A stretch of DNA of 64,000 bases from JABDKH01 sp963768565 (GCA_963768565.1 CAVYIO010000022.1:124001-188000), one strand, 5' to 3'. Counted from the stretch's first letter, positions 36,990 through 47,193 are shown. Numbers and translations: made by a program. The notes: a model not told the origin generated them from the letters alone.

Positions 36990-37861
36990 CAGTCGATGTC
37001 GTGAGAACGAATGACGGGGCGAGAGCTCGATCCCGGATTCGAGAGATTGATGGAGAGGCCTTCGTATGCGATGGTACTGACGATGCCGTGCGGGTCCAGC
37101 TCGTCGGACGCCATCTGCCCGATTCTATCCAGTTCGTCATCCGTGCGATCAGGGTCATGATGAAACAAAACCAGATGACCCACGCGTGCCTGGATCGCCA
37201 GTCGGCAGGTGCTCACCGCCAGGCTGTGCCCCCAGCCTTCCCGGTGCGGCATCTCGCGGTCGAGGTATTGAGCATCGTGCGACAGCACGGTCGCACCGCG
37301 ACAGAACTCAACCATTTCGTCGAAACGAAGCATCGGTTCACCCGACTGGTCGAGCTCGTTGTCGGGCACATGGACAAACACCTGATCGCCCACAGTAATT
37401 TTGAACCCGAGAGCCCCACCCGGATGATTGACCTTGATGCTCGTGAGCGTAATCCCGTGTTTCGCGAGAAGGACTTCGGGGTCGTCGACAATCCGAACAT
37501 CTGCCGCCAATTCTGTCGGCGTAATCGGCCAGTGAACGCCATCCATGAGCTTCAGCGGAGTCCAGGGACCTGTCGGCGACGGGTAGCTCACCAGCCGGAT
37601 GACCCTCCCCGACTGAAAGAGCGGCCCGAAGAGCGGAAAACCCATCACATGATCATAGTGGAGGTGAGAGACCATTATGAAGATGTTCTTGTCTGAGCGG
37701 ACGAGCGCTTTGCCCGCCGCGCGGATTCCGGTGCCCGCGCCTATGATCACGACGTTTTCTCCGATCTCAATGCTCACGCAGGCCGTGTTCCCGCCGTAGC
37801 GCACCGTGTCTTTGCCCGGACTCGGCATCGAGCCGCGTACGCCCCAGTACTTGACGATCAT
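36989..37861 (-). CDS. MBL-fold metallo-hydrolase
   Basis: A 290-residue metallo-beta-lactamase-fold hydrolase. The opening KYWGVRGSMPSPGKDTVRYGGNT and GAGTGIRAAG are typical of the MBL group related to cAMP phosphodiesterase and RNase Z. The metal site is SHLHYDHVMGFP near residue 80 (HxHxDH), with additional ligands in LSHDAQYLDRE and VLFHHDPDRTD. Substrate unknown; relatives act on cyclic nucleotides or phosphodiesters. Translationally coupled to the SixA-like gene downstream; 47 bases from the Pycsar-like gene upstream. Confidence 0.85.
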   Translation of the reverse strand: MIVKYWGVRGSMPSPGKDTVRYGGNTACVSIEIGENVVIIGAGTGIRAAGKALVRSDKNIFIMVSHLHYDHVMGFPLFGPLFQSGRVIRLVSYPSPTGPWTPLKLMDGVHWPITPTELAADVRIVDDPEVLLAKHGITLTSIKVNHPGGALGFKITVGDQVFVHVPDNELDQSGEPMLRFDEMVEFCRGATVLSHDAQYLDREMPHREGWGHSLAVSTCRLAIQARVGHLVLFHHDPDRTDDELDRIGQMASDELDPHGIVSTIAYEGLSINLSNPGSSSRPVIRSHDID

Positions 37862-37908
37862 TTCTCCGCCGCGATTTGTAATAAGTGGCTGACTGGTGAA
37901 CGAGTTGT

Positions 37909-38592
37909 CTACGGAGAAACGGTCCAGGTCTCCAGGACAAAGACCGCGATGAATGCAAACACACTTATTGAGATGCCGAACATGAACACCGTGTAGGAGG
38001 ACCTGAGAAGCCCAAACTTGCGTTTCAGAACGGTGGCCATCCCATAGATGTCGCGCATCATGTTTCGGTACAGGATATCCGTATCCTGTACCATCTCGGT
38101 GAGACCGGCCACAAAGTCGTCCTCACTCAATTGTGCCGAGTTACCGAAGTAGAGCAGGTTAACGTCCTGCGACAGCGCCTCGGCCAGGGTGAGATTCTGT
38201 GCCGGCTTGCCGCGCGGGCGAGCGGCGAGCACAGCAAAGACGATGGCCACCACGCAGCTGATCAGCATGACTACGGTCGGTACAACAAGCCATGTATTCG
38301 TGTCGAGTTTCGGGGCAATCGCCGCCAGAATAATCGACAGAATCAGTCCGTTGATGCTGATCATGATGTTAGCCTTCGCGTCGGCCAGGGAAGTCAGATC
38401 CAGGTGCGCACGGTATGCGGATCTGAACATCGTTTCAACACCGCGACGACTGCCAAACAGCGTTTGCTCGTCCTTCGCTTTCTTCTTTTTCTTTTTCTTC
38501 TTCTTCACGTCCCCGGCACCTGACGAGACTGCCACCGCGTATTCTTCCGGCGAACTGGAAGGCCCGGTATCCTGCGGATTATTGGGATCCAT
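37909..38592 (-). CDS. Pycsar-TM-like membrane protein with poly-lysine tract
   Basis: A 227-residue membrane protein resembling the PycTM/DUF5706 effectors of Pycsar antiphage systems. It has an acidic/Ser N-terminus, a run of nine lysines at about residues 30-38, then the family-like AYRAHLDLTSLADAKANIMISINGL helix start, a second membrane helix (PTVVMLISCVVAIVFAVLAA) and a C-terminal third helix (VFMFGISISVFAFIAVFVL). I start at 38592 (MDPNNPQD), with AGGTG upstream, not the longer frame to 38745. No pyrimidine cyclase is adjacent in the window. It may instead be a housekeeping member of the family. Neighbours downstream are an MBL hydrolase and SixA. Confidence 0.6.
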   Translation of the reverse strand: MDPNNPQDTGPSSSPEEYAVAVSSGAGDVKKKKKKKKKAKDEQTLFGSRRGVETMFRSAYRAHLDLTSLADAKANIMISINGLILSIILAAIAPKLDTNTWLVVPTVVMLISCVVAIVFAVLAARPRGKPAQNLTLAEALSQDVNLLYFGNSAQLSEDDFVAGLTEMVQDTDILYRNMMRDIYGMATVLKRKFGLLRSSYTVFMFGISISVFAFIAVFVLETWTVSP

Positions 38593-38719
38593 AGACGTCA
38601 CCTGTACCAGAGAAAGTTGCGCGAGTCTGAAGCACAACGTAGCTATCAAACATTTGGTTCTCTCCGGGGCTTCCAACGCGGTCAAGGAACCTCCCGGTGC
38701 GAAGTGCTTCATGTAACGT

Positions 38720-39658
38720 ATGAACTTCATCGTCAACAAATCCAACGTCAGTCCAACTCGTTCCTATTCGCCCGTGCTTCTGTTTATTGCGTTTTTAGGC
38801 ACGATCACTTCGGGCGCGCAGTGCCAGGGTGTCGAGCCCGCTCCAGTCACATCGAGTCACCAGATTCCCTACGTGCTCGACCAGCCTTCCTTCGTGGCGG
38901 AACTACCGAAGGCGCTGGACGAGATTTCGGGCCTCACGGCGCTGGACTCCTCGCGGATCGCCGCCGTTCAGGACGAGGACGGCGTTGTGTTCATCCTCGA
39001 TGCCACCTCAGGCCGTGTTATCGATCAACATCACTTTGGGGGTCGCGGTGACTATGAGGCGATAGAGGCGGTTCAGAATGTCATGTTCGTACTCCGAAGC
39101 GACGGCACGATTTTCGAGATTCGAAACTGGCAGGAAGGTGAACACGCGGATCCGATCGTGCACGACACATGGCTGTCTTCGCGATATGACACCGAGGGTC
39201 TCGCCGTCACAGCGGACAGTACGGGACTCCTGGTGGCCTGCAAGGAATATGCGGGCAAGGGGTTGAAGGGAATGCGCGCGGTCTACCGTTTCTCACTGGC
39301 GTCGTTCACACTCACCCGTGATCCAGCCATGGTCTTTGACGCTCAGGCGGCTGAGGAAGGAATCCCCGAGGGCGTTGTTTCTCGCTCCATGCGCCGCCTC
39401 CTCGACATTCGTCGATTCAAGCCTTCGGGACTCGCCATCCATCCGCTTTCCGGTCATGTCTACGTGGTGTCGTCGGTCTCTCGAAGTCTGACAATTTTCG
39501 ATACGGACGGAAATCTCCTCGGCATAGCACGTCTGGACAAAGATCTGCTGCCGCAGCCCGAGGGAATCACGTTCCTGCCGAACGGTGATCTGTTCATCGC
39601 CAGCGAGTCCGGGCGTGGTCGCGGCCGACTGCTGCGATATCCTTACACACCGTCCTAG
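38720..39658 (+). CDS. SdiA-regulated domain lipoprotein/secreted protein
   Basis: A 312-residue exported beta-propeller-like protein of the SdiA-regulated/YjiK family. A signal region (SYSPVLLFIAFLGTITSGAQCQG) is followed by PKALDEISGLTALDSSRI, VQDEDGVVFILD, DYEAIEAVQNVMFVL, SSRYDTEGLAVTAD, FKPSGLAIHPLSGHVYVVSS and LPQPEGITFLPNGDLFIASE, which are the recurring family blades. Function unclear; possibly a lipoprotein or phytase-like binding protein. It is followed 30 bases later by the phosphoesterase-barrel gene and likely shares its transcript. Confidence 0.85.
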   Translation: MNFIVNKSNVSPTRSYSPVLLFIAFLGTITSGAQCQGVEPAPVTSSHQIPYVLDQPSFVAELPKALDEISGLTALDSSRIAAVQDEDGVVFILDATSGRVIDQHHFGGRGDYEAIEAVQNVMFVLRSDGTIFEIRNWQEGEHADPIVHDTWLSSRYDTEGLAVTADSTGLLVACKEYAGKGLKGMRAVYRFSLASFTLTRDPAMVFDAQAAEEGIPEGVVSRSMRRLLDIRRFKPSGLAIHPLSGHVYVVSSVSRSLTIFDTDGNLLGIARLDKDLLPQPEGITFLPNGDLFIASESGRGRGRLLRYPYTPS

Positions 39659-39688
39659 CGCATCCGGACCATTCACCCGTCGACTTCT

Positions 39689-42600
39689 ATGTTACCTCGA
39701 TGTCTTGCCGGCGCACTCATGGTCACGATCGCGGTGACGGTGATGTCGTGTTCACCAACTCGCATGTTCGTGGCGGAGTCCGCGCGTGGATGGCAGGAAG
39801 ACGCCCCCACTTCGGACCAGGAGGTGTACCGCGTGTATCTGGTCGGAGATGTCGGCGCGGTTCTGGCCGACGGCACCGACCCGGTTCTGGGAACACTCAA
39901 GAAAGATCTGGAGGCCCTGGATGAGCGGGCCGCGGTCGTGTTTCTTGGTGACAATCTCTACTGCTGCGGCCTTCCCGATTCACTGGATCCCGATCGCGCC
40001 GATGCTGAGGCTCGTCTGCGAGCGATCCTGGGGGCTGTCGATGATTTTTCCGGCCGCATTGTATTTCGTGCCCGGCAACCACGACTGGAACCACTCGAGA
40101 CCGGGAGGACTGGAGTCGGTCGCGCGGCAGGAAAGGTATGTGGAATCCTATCTGAATCGGGGTGACACGTTTCTCCCCAGCGACGGCTATCCCGGCCCCG
40201 CGAAAGTCAAACTGGCGGACGGCATCACGCTGCTGGCCATTGACACAGAATGGTATCTGACAGACCAGGCAAAATCGTTCGGCGACGACGGTGAGAATGA
40301 TATTCAGGAGAGAGACGATTTGCTGACCGGGCTTGCGGAAGAGATTCGAGATGAGGACGACGAGAGACTCCTTATCGTCGGTCATCATCCCCTGATGTCA
40401 AACGGAGAGCACGCCGGCAATGCCCGGGCTCGGGACCATCTTTTTCCGTTGACACGATTCTGGAAGAACGCGTATCTCCCGCTTCCGCTGATCGGCACGC
40501 TCGGGGTCCTGTACGTCCGCTATCTGGGAGTCAGTGAGCAGGACCTCGCACACGTACGTTACCGCCGCCTGAGCACGGCACTCAAGGGAATATTCCGCGA
40601 TCATGAACGCCTGGTCTATGCAGCCGGACACGAGCACAGTCTGCAGTACTTCCAGTCCGGCAAAGACCTGCACCCAAACCATTTTGTTGTCAGTGGCGCC
40701 GGTTCGAAGAGCAGTCATGTGGCGGGTGGCGGGGACGCCATCTTCACGGCGACCGGGCCTGGCTATTCAACGATCCACTACTATGGCGACGGGTCAACGT
40801 GGCTGTCATTCTGGCGCGTGCCTGCCGATGGCAATGATCCGATTCACGTCTTCAGAACCCGTCTGCACGCTGCCGAACAGACCTACACGCCACCAGCTGA
40901 GGCAGGGTCAGAAGACCCGATGGACTACCCGGACTACACCGACAGCGTGGCCGTGATGGCGGCCAATCCGTCGTATCGAGCGGGAGGCGTGAAGTCTTTC
41001 TTCATGGGCTCGCACAACCGGGACCTGTGGGTCGAGCCGGTCGAAGCGCCGTATCTCGATATGGGTCGAGAGGCCGGCGGACTCATACCGTTGAAGAGAG
41101 GCGGCGGGATGCAAACCACTTCTCTCAGGCTGCAGGGTCGTGACGGAAAACAATACGTGCTGCGCTCGCTGGACAAGGACCCCGAACGCAGTCTCCCCCC
41201 GGCGGTACGCGGGACAATCGTCACCGATATCGCGAAGGATCAGATCACCTCGATCAATCCGTACGGGGCGTATGTGATTCCGACGCTGGCGTCGGCGGCC
41301 GGCATTTTCCACACACAGCCCCGGCTCGTGTACGTTCCGCGAGATCCGCGACTTGGCCCCTATCTGGAGACGTTCGCCGATCAATTGATGATGCTCGAGG
41401 ATAGACCGAACGACGACATGTCCGACGTAGACCGGTACGGTCGGTCGAAGGACGTAGTCAGCGCCGGCAAGATGTACGAAGCAATCAACGGCGACAACGA
41501 CAATTCGGTCGATGCGAATGCCTTCGTTCGTGTGCGACTGTTCGACATGCTGCTGTCCGATTGGGATCGGCACCGCGACCAGTGGCGCTGGGCGTCGTTC
41601 AAAAAGAAGAACGGGAAGGGTCGCCTGTATCGACCAATTCCGAGAGACCGGGATTGGGCGTTCAACCAGATGAACGGTCTCTTCCCCCCGTTGATCAGAT
41701 TCTTTGATCCGAAGTTTCAGGATTTTCGGTACTCGTACGGATATATCAAGGGCCTGACGTTCAATGGCCTCGAACAAGACCGCCGTCTGACGTCGTCAGT
41801 CGTGTTGAGCGACTGGTTACGGGAGGCACAGACGGTGCGCGAAGCGCTGACCGACTCGGTGATCGACGCGGCCGTTGGTCACCTGCCTGAGTCCATCTAT
41901 CGAATCAACGGCGCGGAGATGGCGGACAAGTTGAAGACACGAAGGGAGTTGCTTTCCGACGTAGCCGAAGAGTACTACGGTGTCCTGGCCCGCGTCGTCG
42001 ATGTCGTCGGATCGGATAAACATGAGCTCTTCGAGGTCCGCTCAACCGGGTCTGGCCGGACAGAGGTGGTCGTACACAAGACGAGCAAATCCGGTGAGAT
42101 TCGAAAGGAAATCTACCGGCGAGAATTCGACGGTGACGAGACGGATGAGATCCGTCTGTACGGGCTCGACGGTAACGACACGTTCATAATCGAAAGTGTC
42201 GGCGGAGGGCTCACGACACGGTGTATCGGGGGGCCCGGGGCCGACACGTTTATGACCATCGACGACGCACGCGGCGTACGCGTTCACGACACGCGTGAGG
42301 GTAACATCTTCTCTACGGGTCGCCGAACGAAAGTGCAGCGGACGGATGATCCCTGGGTCAACACGTACGAGCCACGTGCGTACCGGCATGACGTCGTACT
42401 GCCACAGCTGTTCTTTGGGGGAAATGCGGACGATGGCGTCTTCCTCGGCGGCGGCGTGAAGCTCGTGAAACACGGCTTCAAGAAGCTTCCGTACGATCGT
42501 GTCAATCGAATCGTCGCCAACTTCGCCGGACGAACAGCGGCCTTCAACATTGTTTATGGAGGCCATTTTGTTCAAGCGGTTCGGGCACTCGACGTGTACC

Positions 42601-43427
42601 TCGACGCGGAAATCAGATCCCCGAACAGTATTCGCAACTTCTACGGGCTTGGCAACGAAACGGAGAACACGGAAGGAGATCGTGAATTCTACCAGTCAAG
42701 GCTGACGCAGCTGAGCGCCAGCGGTATGCTCGGATTTTCGAGCGAGACGGGCATTGAACTTCGAGTCGGACCGACGCTACGCGTAACCGATGTACGCCGG
42801 GATGCGGACCGATTCGGGGTTTCCCTTCAACCCGGTCTGTCGTCGACGACATTCGAGGACCAGTGGTTTGCCGGCATTCGTACCGTAGCGAGTCTGCAGA
42901 ACCTGGATCGCCCACAGAATCCGAGACGCGGATTCCAGTTTACGTCTACGGCCGAGGTCAACATCGGTGTACGAAACTCCTCCAACAACTACGGCAAGGT
43001 ACTGTCCGATCTGGTCGTGACGTCCTCTCCCTGGATGTCACCGCAGATCACGATTGCGACGCGTGTTGGAGTGGAGCACAACATCGGAAGTTTCCCGTTC
43101 TACGACGCGAGCACGCTCGGAGGCAGCCACAACCTGCGCGGGTATCGGAGCAGCCGCTTCGCAGGCCGCACCGCGTTGTATCAAAACGTGGAGCTCAGAG
43201 CAAGGATGTTGCGATTCTCAACCTATCTCGCGGTCGGAGAAGCCGGCGTCCTTGCATTTCTTGACAACGGCCGGGTGTGGACGGACGGCGAGTCCAGCAA
43301 CCGATGGCACCAGGGGTACGGAGGTGGACTGTGGGCAACATTGTTCGAGAGCGCAACGATCGGCACATGGGTCGGGGCGTCGTCCGACGATGTGACGTTC
43401 ACGCTGAAACTGGGCCTGCAGTACTAG
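39689..43427 (+). CDS. Phosphoesterase / kinase-like / outer-membrane barrel fusion, frame broken once
   Basis: A roughly 1245-residue envelope protein in three parts. (1) After a lipoprotein-like signal (VTVMSC), a metallophosphoesterase: LVGDVGAV, FLGDNLYCCGLP, then VPGNHDWNH, VGHHPLMSNG and YAAGHEHSLQYF. (2) A middle region with KQYVLRSLDKDP, FDMLLSDWDRHRDQWRW and PIPRDRDWAF, resembling CotH/FAM20-like kinase folds. (3) A BamA-like surface-antigen barrel with GGSHNLRGYRSSRF and a C-terminal Tyr. Its first part is in a different frame: deleting one T of TTT at 40064-40066 links GRIVF to VPGNHDWN. The sequence as given would separate signal peptide and phosphoesterase start from the rest. 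The role is unknown; it may act on surface lipids or glycans. Confidence 0.8.
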
Positions 43428-43436
43428 AAAGCCGAC

Positions 43437-43805
43437 CTATTCGCGACCGCACCGATATACCGCTTCGGCGTGATCACACGGGCCGCCAACCGGTGGATTC
43501 GGCTTTCGGACAGTCACCTCTACCGACTCGACGATCGTGTGCTGATCAAGCACCTCGTGGGCGATCAGGAATGCGAGCCGCTCGATCAGGTAGAAGTTGT
43601 TCTTGGTGATGATGTGCCGCACGCGGGAGTAGACGGACTCATAGTCGACCGTCTTGGTCAGGTCGTCTTCAGCGGCCGCCGCCTCGATGTTCAATTCCAT
43701 CGTGATGTCGACCTCGTATCGGCCGCCGATACGGTGTTCTTCCTGCATCACGCCGTGGTGTGCATAGAAGACGCTGTTCTTCAGGCTTACGGTTCCGCGC
43801 GGCAT
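43437..43805 (-). CDS. folB: Dihydroneopterin aldolase
   Basis: A 122-residue tunnelling-fold enzyme in folate synthesis converting dihydroneopterin to hydroxymethyl-dihydropterin. It shows VSLKNSVFYAHHGVMQEEHRIGGRYEVDI (residues about 6-34, catalytic Glu in QEEH and Tyr), TVDYESVYSRVRHI near 70, LIERLAFLIAHEVL near 90 (conserved Lys/Glu region), and VTVRKPNPPV at the C-terminal end. I start at 43805 (MPRGTVSLKN); the upstream frame to 43874 overlaps the P460-like gene. No other folate gene is adjacent. Confidence 0.92.
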   Translation of the reverse strand: MPRGTVSLKNSVFYAHHGVMQEEHRIGGRYEVDITMELNIEAAAAEDDLTKTVDYESVYSRVRHIITKNNFYLIERLAFLIAHEVLDQHTIVESVEVTVRKPNPPVGGPCDHAEAVYRCGRE

Positions 43806-43870
43806 TTTTTCGAAATCACGGTGATGAGAGTGGCAGCGGGAATATACTTCAGGATCGGGTATTGGCTGGA

Positions 43871-44860
43871 TCACAGATCGAGGGCTGCCAGCAAATCCGC
43901 CAACTCCCTGTCGAGTCCTCCGGCTTCGCGCTCCGACCGAAGGCGTGACACAAGGATTGTCGCGTAAAGGCCCAGTACCCTGTCACTCCGATTGCGATGT
44001 TCGTCAAAATAGCGAACGACAGTAGCGTCGCGATTGTCCGTAAAGATCGCCCGGGGACCGTGCGGGCCGTCGGCGACCGTGGCCGGGAAGCTTCGCTCCG
44101 GCTCGTACAATTTGCGCCCGAAATGACAGCCCACGCATTGCGTGGGTATGTGTCGGGCGTCAGGCATGGCCAGCGTGGAGTCGACCAGATCCCCGTCCCG
44201 ATCGTATCCGAAGAAATCCCAGTCTCCCCTGTCTGTTTTCCGCATCACGGTCGTTTCAGTCACCTCTCCTCCTTCGAGATGGTCCGCAATGAACACGGTA
44301 CCGGCCGGATAGATTACCCTGTCTTCGCGCGATCGATAGGAGCGGAGCGCTTCCACAACGTCCGCCTGTCGTACGAACACGCGCCGACGCTGCGTGGTCA
44401 TGACGCCGATGACGTCGACCTTCATCCAGGCCGCCGACTCATCAACAAATCCTTCCTGTTCGGCAAGCACGGAGCGAGACTCCGGTATCCGGCGAGCGCG
44501 CCGGTACGTGTCTGACACGAAACCGGCAAAGGCATCCCAGTCCACTTTGCGGTCGTCTACTGCCGCTGCCAATAGCCGCTCCGCAGAAACGGAATCAACC
44601 GAGGACAGCGCCTCGACATCGACGAAATACTTGCCATCGTCAAGCACGACAAGGCGAGCATCGAACGGGTCTTTCGCTTCTGGAGCCAGAAAAGCGCCCA
44701 TGTAGTACCCGACGAGGTCATCTGTTGCACGACGGTCCAGATCCAGTTCCACAAAGCGTTCGTCCGGGGTCCCGACCGTGGCGTTCTCGTCACTGCAACC
44801 CGCAACCGTGAGGGCGACACATCCGGCGAAAGCCAGTCCAATAATCCCGAAAAGTCGCAT
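43871..44860 (-). CDS. Mono-haem cytochrome lipoprotein, P460-like
   Basis: A 329-residue lipoprotein (signal ending LTVAGC). Its C-terminal domain has YPAGTVFIADHLEGGEVTET, VMRKTDRGDWDFFGYDRDG and a single CVGCH haem motif near residue 250, in an arrangement resembling the cytochrome P460 family, which binds a c-type haem and acts on hydroxylamine or NO-like substrates. Only the motif order supports this; the catalytic Lys cross-link cannot be judged. The first 200 residues are unassigned. The gap to the downstream folB start is 65 bases. Start at 44860 (MRLFGIIGLAF). Confidence 0.68.
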   Translation of the reverse strand: MRLFGIIGLAFAGCVALTVAGCSDENATVGTPDERFVELDLDRRATDDLVGYYMGAFLAPEAKDPFDARLVVLDDGKYFVDVEALSSVDSVSAERLLAAAVDDRKVDWDAFAGFVSDTYRRARRIPESRSVLAEQEGFVDESAAWMKVDVIGVMTTQRRRVFVRQADVVEALRSYRSREDRVIYPAGTVFIADHLEGGEVTETTVMRKTDRGDWDFFGYDRDGDLVDSTLAMPDARHIPTQCVGCHFGRKLYEPERSFPATVADGPHGPRAIFTDNRDATVVRYFDEHRNRSDRVLGLYATILVSRLRSEREAGGLDRELADLLAALDL

Positions 44861-44995
44861 CTTCTCCGTTACCACGTTGAGGGAATCACGTTGTCTCAGT
44901 GCAGCCAATTCCGATCTGCGGAGGGGGTTCCGATCCGGTCGCGCCGGGACCGGCTCTCTGGATCTATTTCGTCAACCAGACATACATGACGGACG

Positions 44996-45475
44996 ATGAA
45001 CGAACTCAGATCTCAGAGAATCGACGTTCCGGTTGGCTCCGTCATTGCCGTTGTGTCGCTTGCGGCGGGACTTGCGGGGATGTTTGTCGGATTCTTGTCG
45101 ACACGGTCTCGAACCGGCAACACCCGGCGCCAACCCCTCCTGGCTGATCCGAGCGGGCCTGAAGTCTCCCGTCCCACGTGGAGACGCATCGATGAATTCC
45201 AGGCCCAACTCGATGCAAGCGAAGAAGTGCTCGACAGTCTTCGCCGCGACTACGAACTTGATACAGGCCTGCTAAAACTGGAACTCCGACGTTTGAGCGA
45301 TCTGCTCAGTGACACGCGGCGCACACCACGCGAAAGCGCGCATGACATCGAAGCCGGCAATTCGTACCGGCCTGTCCGGATCGTTGAGGCTGCCGCCGAA
45401 GTTCGTCGACCCATTCACTTCTCCCCTCTCGAAAGGCTGGCTGACGAAGGCGAGATCGAATCCGGCTCCAATTAG
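44996..45475 (+). CDS. Membrane-anchored coiled-coil protein, unknown
   Basis: A 159-residue protein with an N-terminal membrane helix (VGSVIAVVSLAAGLAGMFVGFL) followed by a charged, heptad-rich segment (DEFQAQLDASEEVLDSLRRDYEL) suggesting a coiled coil in the cytoplasm or periplasm. No family recognised. It starts 135 bases from the divergent P460-like gene and overlaps the end of the PfkB gene by four bases, in converging orientation. Confidence 0.6.
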   Translation: MNELRSQRIDVPVGSVIAVVSLAAGLAGMFVGFLSTRSRTGNTRRQPLLADPSGPEVSRPTWRRIDEFQAQLDASEEVLDSLRRDYELDTGLLKLELRRLSDLLSDTRRTPRESAHDIEAGNSYRPVRIVEAAAEVRRPIHFSPLERLADEGEIESGSN

Positions 45476-46407
45476 GCGACAGGATTCAGAGGGGAGATGG
45501 CCGGGATCTCGCCGAGGACGCGAAAGGCATCGACGCGTCTGTCGATTACATCGCGACTCAGCAGTGACAGGCTTTCGGTACCGAATCGTTCGACCACAAA
45601 AGACGCCATCGTGCTCCCGTATACGACGGCTCGCTTGAGCGAGTCGACCGAGTAGTCGCGACTCATGGCGAGGTAGCCGGCGAATCCGCCCATGAAACTG
45701 TCGCCGGCTCCCGTCGGGTCATGGATATCCTCCATGGGGAACGCCGGGGCACTGAAGATCGCGCCGTCGGCGAAGAGCAAAGCGCCATGCTCACCTTTCT
45801 TGATCACAAGGATTGTGGGACCGAGTGCCCGGATCGCGGTGGCTGCTCGTATCAAATTCGGCTCGTCGGCAAGTTGCCGCGCTTCGGACTCATTGATGAT
45901 CAGACAATCAACGAGCTTCAGCGTCTTGCTGAGTTCCTCGGGCGTGCGCTCGATCCAGTAGTTCATCGTATCGCACACCACAAGGTCGTGATCGCTCATC
46001 TGCACCAGGACCTTCTGCTGAATCGCCGGGTCAAGATTGCCCAGGCAGACCAGCCGGCGATGACGAGAACGTTCCGGGATTACCGGCGAGAACCCGCTCA
46101 GGACATTCAGATGCGTTGCCAGTGTCTCGCGGTCGTTAAGATCGTAATTGTAGCGCCCTTCCCAGGCGAACGTCGTGCCACTCTGGTCAATCTGCAATCC
46201 CTCGGTCGACACACCGCGCGCCCGTAGCATCTCAATATGCTCAGTGGGAAAATCATTACCCACCACGGCAATCAGGTCAACTTCGTCCGTGAAATACCGG
46301 GCCGCGAGGGAGATGTAGGTTGCGCTTCCGCCGAGGATGTTTTCGGCACGGCCAAACGGCGTTTCGATTGTATCGAGCGCAACAGTGCCAACGGCGACAA
46401 TGCTCAT
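45472..46407 (-). CDS. PfkB-family carbohydrate/nucleoside kinase
   Basis: A 311-residue ribokinase-fold kinase. N-terminal VGTVALDTIETPFG and GGSATYISLAARYF (residues about 25-40) fit substrate binding; the C-terminal signature IHDPTGAGDSFMGGFAGYLA (near 250) carries the catalytic Asp and the ATP anion hole. Substrate cannot be fixed; adenosine-, ribose- or fructose-type enzymes are all possible. Length is typical. It converges with the coiled-coil gene and starts 57 bases from the DUF883-like gene. Confidence 0.88.
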   Translation of the reverse strand: MSIVAVGTVALDTIETPFGRAENILGGSATYISLAARYFTDEVDLIAVVGNDFPTEHIEMLRARGVSTEGLQIDQSGTTFAWEGRYNYDLNDRETLATHLNVLSGFSPVIPERSRHRRLVCLGNLDPAIQQKVLVQMSDHDLVVCDTMNYWIERTPEELSKTLKLVDCLIINESEARQLADEPNLIRAATAIRALGPTILVIKKGEHGALLFADGAIFSAPAFPMEDIHDPTGAGDSFMGGFAGYLAMSRDYSVDSLKRAVVYGSTMASFVVERFGTESLSLLSRDVIDRRVDAFRVLGEIPAISPLNPVA

Positions 46408-46464
46408 ATTAAAGGTCGTCGTGGGATTCTGAGGGATGAGACGCGATGCCGTTGTCCTGCGATA

Positions 46465-47193
46465 TCAGGCGCGGCGGAGCCAGCCGCGAAACTTCCTTGC
46501 GACGAGATCGGCGGCGGCCACCTTTACTGTTCCGAGAAACGACTCCAGTACGTCTCGGCCCTGATCCGCGCGTTCGAGGACATAATCCGACGAGTCGTGA
46601 GCCGCAGCTCTCGTGGAACCGGCAGCGCGCGCTGCAGATTCTGAAATTGCGTCGGCCACCTCAGCGGCCCGGCGATTGACCTCGTCCGAAAACTCGCTCG
46701 CCTTGCGGGAGACTTGCGTCCGTGCTTCACCGGCAGTTCTGAGAACAAAGTCCCCGGCGTCCGATGCATGGTCGGTGACGAGTCCACCAAGGTCGCCCGC
46801 GAAATGCTGGGCCTGGCGTGAAATATTGCGGGCCCGCTTCCTTGTTCTCGCAGCCAGCGTCGGCGGTTCGGGAGTAGAAAGCAGAGACATCAGCCCACGC
46901 CCAAGAACGATTCCGGTCCCCGCCGCGATGGCGGCAGACAGCAACGGGTTCTCCTTCACCCACACGGCTACCTTCCGACCGACATCCTCCGCGTCGACAC
47001 GAGCAATCTCTTCCTTTACCCGATCCAGTTTGTCGACAAGCTGCTTCCGGACACGCACAAACTCCTCCGTGCGATAGGACTTGCCGCCTGAATTCTCAGC
47101 CTGATCCGCAACCGCTTGCGCGGCTGAGTCACCATTTCCGTGGATGGGCTGTTCGGTGATCTCCCCTGCCGATGAACTATTGTCAGCCACCAT
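46465..47193 (-). CDS. DUF883/YqjD-like inner-membrane protein
   Basis: A 242-residue protein with a long helical, Ala-rich C-terminal part (ARRAGSTRAA-type), a central short hydrophobic segment (KENPLLSAAIAAGTGIVLGRGLMSLL) and amphipathic flanks, resembling ElaB/YqjD/DUF883 proteins that bind ribosomes at the membrane in stationary phase. The N-terminal acidic region (VDKLDRVKEEIARV) is coiled-coil-like. A second, short membrane protein of the same topology follows upstream on the same strand. Family match is by pattern only. Confidence 0.6.
   Translation of the reverse strand: MVADNSSSAGEITEQPIHGNGDSAAQAVADQAENSGGKSYRTEEFVRVRKQLVDKLDRVKEEIARVDAEDVGRKVAVWVKENPLLSAAIAAGTGIVLGRGLMSLLSTPEPPTLAARTRKRARNISRQAQHFAGDLGGLVTDHASDAGDFVLRTAGEARTQVSRKASEFSDEVNRRAAEVADAISESAARAAGSTRAAAHDSSDYVLERADQGRDVLESFLGTVKVAAADLVARKFRGWLRRA

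Noticed and set aside
38460..38510. T-rich run as a transcription terminator
   Set aside because: It encodes the poly-lysine tract of the Pycsar-TM-like protein on the minus strand and has no stem next to it.
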